This document shows, one piece after another, positions 58,601-64,000 of a stretch of DNA of 64,000 bases. The DNA is taken from positions 62,001 through 126,000 of the forward strand of contig JAYSEK010000001.1 of assembly GCA_041913905.1 (NCBI GenBank), read 5' to 3'. Under the pieces are notes generated by a model, which saw only the letters and a program-made list of their open reading frames with translations, was not told the origin of the DNA and did no database searches. The DNA is from Roseateles_B sp041913905 (GTDB taxonomy: Bacteria; Pseudomonadota; Gammaproteobacteria; Burkholderiales; Burkholderiaceae_C). Made by a program: the position numbers and the translations under genes. Every line of letters starts with the position of its first letter. The first letter of the stretch is position 1.

Positions 58601-58708
58601 GCTGTCTCCTGGCGGTCTGCTGCCGCAAAAAGCAGGCAGTCTGTGCGGCGACTGCGGCCCGCGAATGACGGCGCCAGTGGCCCCTTCAGCCCATCGCCCC
58701 GCCGCCGA

Positions 58709-60097
58709 TCACAGCAACCGCGCCAGCAGCCCGCCCTCCGCCGGCAGGCCCAGAGGCACCCAGACGCGGACCGGATCCCCCGGCGCCACCTGCACGGGCT
58801 CGCCGTCCAGGTTCTGCATCTGCGTCAGCTCGACGATGCGGTTGCCCGACGGGTGCAGCAGCTCCACGCGGTCGCCCACCGCGAAGCGGTTCTTGGCCTG
58901 GACCTGCACCCAGCCATCCTCGCGCACCGCCGTCACCTCGCCCACGAAATGGCTGCGGTGCAGCTCACTGTGGCCGCTGATGTAGTTCTGGTAGTCCTGG
59001 GCCGGACGGCGTTCCAGCAGGCCGCCGGTATAGCCGCGGTTGGCAAGCCCTTCCAGCTCCAGCAGCAGCTCGGGATTGAAGGGGCGGCCCGCCACGGCGT
59101 CGTCGATGGCGCGGCGGTAGACCTGGGCGGTGCGGGCCACGTAGTAGAGGCTCTTGGTGCGGCCTTCGATCTTCAGCGAATCCACGCCGATGCGCGCGAG
59201 CCGCTCCACGTGCTCGACGGCGCGCAGGTCCTTGCTGTTCAGGATGTAGGTGCCGTGCTCGTCTTCCATGATGGGCATGAGCTCGCCGGGGCGGCCTTTT
59301 TCCTCCAGGAAGTAGACCTTGTCCGCCGCCGGATGCCGCTGGCCGCCGCCGCAGGTGGAGAAGCTGCTCTCGGCTTCGGCCTGGGCTTCGGCGAAGTTGA
59401 AGTCGGCGTCCAGCTTGCCCACGGGGATGGCCTCGCCGGAGGGCGAGTCCTCGCGGGCGGCCTGGGTGCCGTATTCCCAGCGGCAGGCGTTGGTGCAGGT
59501 GCCCTGGTTGGGATCGCGGCGGTTGAAATAGCCCGAGAGCAGGCAGCGGCCGGAGTAGGCGATGCACAGCGCGCCGTGCACGAAGACTTCCAGCTCCATG
59601 TCCGGGCATTCGTTGCGGATGGCTTCGATCTCATCCAGGCTCAGCTCGCGCGAGAGGATGATGCGCTCCACGCCGGCCTTCTGCCAGAACTTCACGGCCG
59701 CCCAGTTGGTGGTGTTGGCCTGCACGGAGAGGTGGATGGGCACCTTGGGGAACAGGCCCTTTTCCATCTGTGCCAGCACCTGCATGATCAGGCCGGCGTC
59801 GGCCATGATCAGCGCGTCGGGCTTGAGCTCCACCACGGGCTGGATGTCCCGCAGGTAGGTGCGGACCTTGTCGTTGTGGGCGATCAGATTGCTGGTGACG
59901 AAGAACTTCTTGCCCCGCCGGTGGGCTTCGCCGATGCCCTCGGCGATCTGTTCCAGGCGGAATTCGTTGTTGCGCGCACGCAGGGAGTAGCGCGGCTGGC
60001 CGGCGTAGACGGCATCGGCGCCGAAGTCGTAGGCGGCGCGCATCTTGGCCAGGGAACCGGCCGGCAGGAGGAGTTCGGGGGCTTTGAGAGCAGACAT
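58709..60097 (-). CDS. trhP: U32 family protein, TrhP/YegQ-type tRNA hydroxylation enzyme
   Basis: A 462-residue protein matching E. coli YegQ (TrhP), needed for prephenate-dependent 5-hydroxylation of U34 in tRNA. The start APELLLPAGSLAKMRAAYDF, the FVHGALCIAYSGRCLLSGYF motif and the following CTNACRWEYG give the conserved four-Cys cluster; IEGRTKSLYYVA and GYTGGLLERR are further family blocks. A loop of about 50 residues with SFSTCGGGQRHPAAD lies in the middle. It is read in the same direction as the dGTPase-like gene, 151 bases downstream of it. Confidence 0.88.
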   Translation of the reverse strand: MSALKAPELLLPAGSLAKMRAAYDFGADAVYAGQPRYSLRARNNEFRLEQIAEGIGEAHRRGKKFFVTSNLIAHNDKVRTYLRDIQPVVELKPDALIMADAGLIMQVLAQMEKGLFPKVPIHLSVQANTTNWAAVKFWQKAGVERIILSRELSLDEIEAIRNECPDMELEVFVHGALCIAYSGRCLLSGYFNRRDPNQGTCTNACRWEYGTQAAREDSPSGEAIPVGKLDADFNFAEAQAEAESSFSTCGGGQRHPAADKVYFLEEKGRPGELMPIMEDEHGTYILNSKDLRAVEHVERLARIGVDSLKIEGRTKSLYYVARTAQVYRRAIDDAVAGRPFNPELLLELEGLANRGYTGGLLERRPAQDYQNYISGHSELHRSHFVGEVTAVREDGWVQVQAKNRFAVGDRVELLHPSGNRIVELTQMQNLDGEPVQVAPGDPVRVWVPLGLPAEGGLLARLL

Positions 60098-60197
60098 GGG
60101 GGGCTATTGTCCCAGCATGCGCACCCAAACTGCCAATGCCAGGGCCTGGCGCGGCCCGGGAGCCGCGCACAAGGCATCTGCCCCATGCGGAGCAGGC

Positions 60198-60249
60198 CTC
60201 AGTGGACGCCCTCGGTGGACGCCCCCAGTGAACACCCTCAGTGCCCGCC
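60198..60249. repeat. 13-bp tandem repeat, four copies, at the 3' end of the dGTPase-like gene
   Basis: CTCAGTGGACGCC (60198-60210), CTCGGTGGACGCC (60211-60223), CCCAGTGAACACC (60224-60236) and CTCAGTGCCCGCC (60237-60249). The last copy touches the stop codon of the gene. Sequence is unrelated to the 13-bp repeat at 28240-28291, but the period and copy number are the same. Confidence 0.88.
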
Positions 60250-61550
60250 TAAGACAGACCCCACTGGTGATGCAGGCGCAGCACCTGGAAGTCCGGCAGG
60301 CCCGACAGCCAGTCCGCAATGAAGCGCCGACGCGCCCTGTCGTCATGAAGCTGCCGGAAAGCCGGCAGCAGCGCTTCGGGCAGGCGGATGTCCGGCTGGT
60401 GCCAGGTGGCCTCCAGCATGGCGTGCATGGTGTCCATGCTGCGGGTGAGCACCGACACGAGCTCCGGGGCACGGTACACCTTGCGGTCGACCAGGGCCTG
60501 CAGCTGCTTGAGCCACTCCCTGGCTTCCGGCAGCAGCCCGGCACGGTAGCGCAGCAGGGGCGCGGCGATGGAAGTGCTCTCGTGCACGTCCACCGACACC
60601 ACGAAGGCGTTGATCAGCGTACCGATGGCGCGCCGCCGCGCAGCCTCCGAACTGCCGAACAGGGCATCGCCCAGCGCCTCGTGCTCGGACACCTCGACCG
60701 CCGTGGCCCAGCCTCGGTCGGGCTTGTGCCGCAGCCAGTCTTCCTTGCGGATGCGGCCCAGCACGATGCCGTCTTCGAGCTCATGCACCCCGTGGGCGAT
60801 GTCCACCGCGAGGCTGACGATGCTGCCATCCCACGAGGGTGGCCCGGCCTTGCCCGCCAAAGGCGCAATGGCCGGTGAGGCGGGTGTCAGGAACTGTTCC
60901 GCCTCGGCCGGCTCAAAGCCCTGCACCACCCAGTCGACGACGTCGGCGTCGCCGTCATAGAAGGCGCCCTCGGCCATGGATTCACCGCCCGGCATGACCC
61001 GGCACCAGGCGGCCGGATGGCTCAGGCAGCCCAGCAGCATCCGGCGCGACAGGTCCAGGCCGAAGCCTTCCTGGTAGGCCTCCAGCTGCACCAGGCAATG
61101 GAAACCCTGGGCGGTCATGTGGAAGCCGCCCGCATCGGCCATCCAGCGCTGCAGGGCCAGTTCGCCGCCCGCGCCCAATGCCGGCGCGCCGATGAAGCGC
61201 GCGAAGGCGATGGCCTCGATGAGGTTGACGTCCGACAGCAGGCCTCGCCAGGGCGCATCCATGGAATACAGCCCCTCCAGTGCCCGCATGAGACCGCGCG
61301 ACAGCTGGGCCACTTCCATGGCCTGTGTCATGCGCGTGCGCATCAGGTCGCCCTGGTCCAAGCCCGGCAGCAGGTACTTGCCCTGCATGCGCCGGAAGCT
61401 CCCGCAATGCAGCACGCGGGCGCGGTCGCGGGCATAGGGGTTGCGATAGGCGCCACGAGCGCGGTTCAGTTCGGCGCCGGAACGCCGCTGCTGCCACAGG
61501 GTCACGTCGCGTCGGAGCGCCGCAGCGTCGACTGAACTCCCAAGAGTCAT
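60249..61550 (-). CDS. dGTPase-family protein with degenerate HD site
   Basis: A 433-residue homologue of dGTP triphosphohydrolase (Dgt). The alignment frame is clear: CGSFRRMQGK at 49-58, RTRMTQAMEVAQLSRGL at 71-87, the region equal to the HD helix at about 112-131, TAQGFHCLVQLEAY and VDIAHGVHELED. In active enzymes the first site has His in RTRLTHS, then MHDIGNPPFGH. Here His is Gln76, HD is Arg118-Phe119, and the last His is Ala127, while Glu130 remains. With these ligands lost it should not hydrolyse dGTP. It could bind nucleotide or regulate another Dgt. AAGGAT precedes the ATG. No frameshift or stop is present. Confidence 0.82.
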   Translation of the reverse strand: MTLGSSVDAAALRRDVTLWQQRRSGAELNRARGAYRNPYARDRARVLHCGSFRRMQGKYLLPGLDQGDLMRTRMTQAMEVAQLSRGLMRALEGLYSMDAPWRGLLSDVNLIEAIAFARFIGAPALGAGGELALQRWMADAGGFHMTAQGFHCLVQLEAYQEGFGLDLSRRMLLGCLSHPAAWCRVMPGGESMAEGAFYDGDADVVDWVVQGFEPAEAEQFLTPASPAIAPLAGKAGPPSWDGSIVSLAVDIAHGVHELEDGIVLGRIRKEDWLRHKPDRGWATAVEVSEHEALGDALFGSSEAARRRAIGTLINAFVVSVDVHESTSIAAPLLRYRAGLLPEAREWLKQLQALVDRKVYRAPELVSVLTRSMDTMHAMLEATWHQPDIRLPEALLPAFRQLHDDRARRRFIADWLSGLPDFQVLRLHHQWGLS

Positions 61551-61781
61551 GGCAAATCCTTTCGCAGTGCAGGCTTGGCAAAGGCCGAACCCGGCGAGGT
61601 GCAGGAAACACCCGCTGGCGGCAACAGTATGCCCCTACCTGCGCTTGTGCACACCCTTTCCCGGACAAAGCCGCATTGCCGTGACTCTGTTCACGCGAAC
61701 GCTGCGCGCGATGACGCCTGGGATACACGACCCGCTCCCGCGACCCGGGCCTTCATGCACCGGGTCCGCGGTCTCAGGAGG

Positions 61782-63482
61782 TCACAGCGCGCGGCGCAAC
61801 AGATTGCTCCAGCGGTCCATGGCGCCCAGCGTGGTGGCACCATCGCCGGCACCGTTCTTGACCGCCGTCGGCACGCGCAGGTCGCTGCTGGAAGACGGCC
61901 CCTGGCCTTGCGTGCCGGAGAAGCCATCGCCCCAGATCAGCAGCGTGCCGTCCTTGCGCAGGGCCAGCGAATGCGAGTAGCCCGCGGCCAGCGTCGCGAC
62001 GTTCTCCAGCTGCAGCAGGCCCGTTTCGGCGACGACGGCCGCCGGATAGGCCGTGCCATCGCCACGCGGACGGTTGACGCCGTCACCCAGTTGGCCGTCG
62101 GTACCGCGGCCCCAGCTCCACACGCGGCCGGAAGCATCCAGGCTCATCGCATGGTTGCCGCCAGCCACCACCATGGTCTGCCCGCTGAGCAAGGCGCCAG
62201 CGGCACCGGTCTTCACCCGCACGGCCCCGGCCACCGCAGTGCGCGTCCCTTGACCCAGCTGGCCCTGATCGTTGTCACCAAAGGCCCAGACCTCGCCGCT
62301 GCTCGTCAGCCCCAGGCCGAGGCCGTAGCCGGCGCTCAGCGCGGTCAGGCCCGTGAGCGGCGCCGTGCTGCCAGCGGCGGCCACATGGCCAGGCATGACC
62401 TCCGAGACCGACGAAGGCAGCTGCAGCATGCCGGTCACTCTGCTTGAGAAGCCCCAGACGGCCACACGGCCATCGCTGCGCAGGGCGCCGCCCCAGTTGC
62501 AGCCGGCGGCGATCGCGCGCACGTCGGCGAGGACGCCGCCCTCCGGCGCCTTCACATAGCCGGGGTACTTCTTGACACCGCCGCCTTCCTGCCCGGTGTA
62601 GCGCCCCCAGGTGTAGACATGGCCGTCGTCCGTGAGCGCCATCGCGTTGCTGTCGCCCGCACCGATCGCCACGATGCCGCTGAGGCGCCCGGTGCCGGTG
62701 GCGTCGGCCACATAGTCCGGCAGCTTCCAGGTGCCCGTCGTTGCCGGGCGCCCGAGCTCGGGGCTGTTGCGGTCGTTGGATCCCCAGGAAAGCACCTGGC
62801 CGTCTTCCGTGAGGGCCAGGCCGAACAGTTCCCCGCCCGCTGCGGCCACGATGCCGGACAGCGGCTTGTCGCCCGAGGGCGCCAGCACCTTCAGCGGCAG
62901 CGCACTCATGTTCAGTTCACTGCCCGATTTGTTCTGCCCCAACTGCCCTTGCGAGTTGTAGCCCCAGGCCAGCACTTCACCAGCGCTGGTCACGGCCAGC
63001 GAGAAATGGCGGGTCGCCCCCATCACGCCCAGCGGCTGCGCTTGCGGAATCACCTTGACGCTGACCTTGGCGCTGACGCCACCGCCGCTGACGGTCATGG
63101 ACTGCAGCCCCAGACGCAGGCCGGTGACGCTGCTGCAGTCCGCCGCCACGCTCAGCTTGACGGCGTCGTCACTGCTGCAGCTCAAGGGACCGCTGACCGT
63201 AGTGCCGCTGCCATCCTTCAGCGTCACGCTGGCCGCACTAGCCACGCGCCAGGCTGTCTTGCCGCTGGCCGGAGTCACCAGGGTGGCGCTAGGCGCCGGC
63301 GCCGGCGCCGGCGTGGGCGTGGGCGTTGGTGTTGGAGTAGGACTTGGCGTAGGTGTAGGTGTCGGAGTTGGAGCAGGCGTGGTGCCCGAAGACGAACCGC
63401 CACCACCGCAGGCAGCCAGCAACACCGTGCTCAGCAGCACGGCACCCACGGGCGGCAAGCCCGCAGCAAATCGAATACGCAT
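61782..63482 (-). CDS. lipoprotein with seven RCC1-like repeats
   Basis: A 566-residue exported lipoprotein. Signal sequence with lipobox LAAC (Cys25), a GGGGSSSG start and a Pro-Thr-rich linker (PTPTPTPTPSPTPTP-type, residues about 35-65, from a 6-bp DNA repeat at 63290-63390), a beta domain, then seven W-G motif repeats (LAWGYNSQGQLGQ, LSWGSND, YTWGRYT, AVWGFSS, WAFGDNDQGQLGQ, WSWGRGTDGQLGD, LIWGDGF). Seven units suggest a complete seven-bladed propeller. Binding partner unknown; it is probably at the cell surface or outer membrane. Confidence 0.85.
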   Translation of the reverse strand: MRIRFAAGLPPVGAVLLSTVLLAACGGGGSSSGTTPAPTPTPTPTPSPTPTPTPTPTPAPAPAPSATLVTPASGKTAWRVASAASVTLKDGSGTTVSGPLSCSSDDAVKLSVAADCSSVTGLRLGLQSMTVSGGGVSAKVSVKVIPQAQPLGVMGATRHFSLAVTSAGEVLAWGYNSQGQLGQNKSGSELNMSALPLKVLAPSGDKPLSGIVAAAGGELFGLALTEDGQVLSWGSNDRNSPELGRPATTGTWKLPDYVADATGTGRLSGIVAIGAGDSNAMALTDDGHVYTWGRYTGQEGGGVKKYPGYVKAPEGGVLADVRAIAAGCNWGGALRSDGRVAVWGFSSRVTGMLQLPSSVSEVMPGHVAAAGSTAPLTGLTALSAGYGLGLGLTSSGEVWAFGDNDQGQLGQGTRTAVAGAVRVKTGAAGALLSGQTMVVAGGNHAMSLDASGRVWSWGRGTDGQLGDGVNRPRGDGTAYPAAVVAETGLLQLENVATLAAGYSHSLALRKDGTLLIWGDGFSGTQGQGPSSSSDLRVPTAVKNGAGDGATTLGAMDRWSNLLRRAL

Positions 63483-63679
63483 GAAGGGATTCCTCAGAAT
63501 TTTTGGGCGCTCTGGGCGCCTTGTCGTTTCCCAACGACGCGCTGCAAGGCTGTCTTTCTTTTCGAGTCCATGGACAGTTCATGGCAGCGGGCGCGACTGT
63601 AGCCTCGGCCTTCCCTCATCGCCGCCGACGCCCGTCCGAAATGGTGAGAAAACGTATACCCTCTGAGGCATTCGCAACA

Positions 63680-63718
63680 AATTTCTGTATTGACAGAAAT
63701 TAAAGACAGCATAGACTG
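63680..63718 (+). promoter_or_regulatory. palindromic operator overlapping the promoter of the GbsR/MarR gene
   Basis: AATTTCTGT (63680-63688) and ACAGAAATT (63693-63701) are perfect 9-bp arms around a 4-base spacer ATTG. The spacer and right arm include a TTGACA -35 (63690-63695); TAGACT at 63712-63717, 16 bases on, is a fair -10. The next ATG is at 63725, about seven bases after the -10, so the message may be leaderless. Confidence 0.7.
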
Positions 63719-63724
63719 GCCGCC

Positions 63725-64000
63725 ATGGAACTCAGCCACAGCGCCCGCCGATTCGTCGTCCACTGGGGAGAAATGGGCACCGCCTGGGGCGTCAACCGCA
63801 CCGTGGCGCAGATCCACGCCCTGCTCTTCTTCCACGGCCGGCCGCTCAACGCCGAGGAAATCGCCGAGACGCTCAACGTCGCCCGCTCCAACGTCAGCAC
63901 CAGCCTCAAGGAGCTGCAGAACTGGAACCTGATCCGGGTCGTGCACCAGCTGGGCGACCGGCGCGATTTCTTCGAGACCTCGGTGGATGTCTGGGAGCTG
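63725..64000 (+). CDS. GbsR/MarR-family transcriptional regulator (partial)
   Basis: The first 92 residues of a winged-helix regulator, cut by the window end. It starts MELSHSARRFVVHWGEMGTA and has the helix-turn-helix LNAEEIAETLNVARSNVSTS followed by LKELQNWNLIRVVHQLGDRR, the GbsR subgroup pattern. No ribosome-binding site precedes the ATG, which fits a leaderless message. A palindrome over its own promoter suggests autorepression. The ligand and the other targets are not visible here. Confidence 0.85.
   Translation, partial: MELSHSARRFVVHWGEMGTAWGVNRTVAQIHALLFFHGRPLNAEEIAETLNVARSNVSTSLKELQNWNLIRVVHQLGDRRDFFETSVDVWEL

Noticed and set aside
60249..61550. Active dGTPase of an anti-phage type
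   Set aside because: The HD metal ligands are replaced, so activity is not expected.
61742..61766. GACCCGG/CCGGGTC hairpin downstream of the RCC1 gene as a terminator
   Set aside because: The stem is good but no U-tract follows on either strand.

Overview
The window is 64 kb of high-GC bacterial chromosome. It reads as a betaproteobacterium of the order Burkholderiales, probably from the Roseateles/Mitsuaria/Rubrivivax side of that order. The evidence is the single-chain PurL, the rpsP-rimM-trmD-rplS order, an ArgF that ends in a conserved HVQKALMEYLLLG tail, a murJ/rpsT divergon and a perM-hda-HAD-pcnB-folK run. The order is well supported; the genus is inference. I saw no phage, insertion sequence, CRISPR array, rRNA or tRNA.

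Left part (1-20.4 kb): the 3' end of an RlhA-like U32 protein, a CHASE/PAS hybrid-type membrane histidine kinase, purL, a secreted M4 metalloprotease with three Cys-rich C-terminal repeats, and a four-gene, end-overlapping nucleoside/ribose salvage operon (LacI-type repressor, ribokinase, nucleoside hydrolase, amidohydrolase) with a perfect palindromic operator at its own promoter. Then come the ribosomal/tRNA-methylation cluster rplS, trmD, rimM, rpsP, a GNAT/TM2 pair, and a low-affinity phosphate transporter with its DUF47 partner and PHO-box-like repeats upstream.

Middle (20-36.4 kb): a long leftward housekeeping run (murJ, SirB1-like, perM, hda, HAD phosphatase, pcnB, folK, DUF486), many genes overlapping by ATGA/TGATG; rpsT; an alpha/beta hydrolase with an M14 carboxypeptidase; DUF3579; argD-argF. 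The 3' end of argF lies inside a 153-bp tandem repeat that holds a 100-N assembly gap. After it come a metallophosphoesterase, a protein kinase fused to a universal-stress domain, and a YkgJ Cys-cluster protein.

Right part (36.4-64 kb) is more accessory: two tandem transglutaminase/TPR lipoproteins, a divergent starch cluster (pullulanase and two other exported GH13 enzymes), a cyclase-ATPase-TPR signalling protein, a 1,249-residue protein joining a DyP peroxidase to a P450-like domain with an unknown partner gene, a PPi-type phosphofructokinase, a P-loop kinase, a Tat-exported phosphocholine-type phospholipase C, TrhP-type U32 protein, a dGTPase homologue that has lost its metal-binding HD residues, a seven-repeat RCC1 lipoprotein, and the start of a GbsR/MarR regulator that looks leaderless and autoregulated.

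The most unusual items are the DyP-P450 fusion, the argF-tail tandem repeat, the degenerate dGTPase and the kinase-USP/phosphatase pair. No defence island or clear new multi-gene system was found. Functional names come from recognised motifs; no database search was possible.
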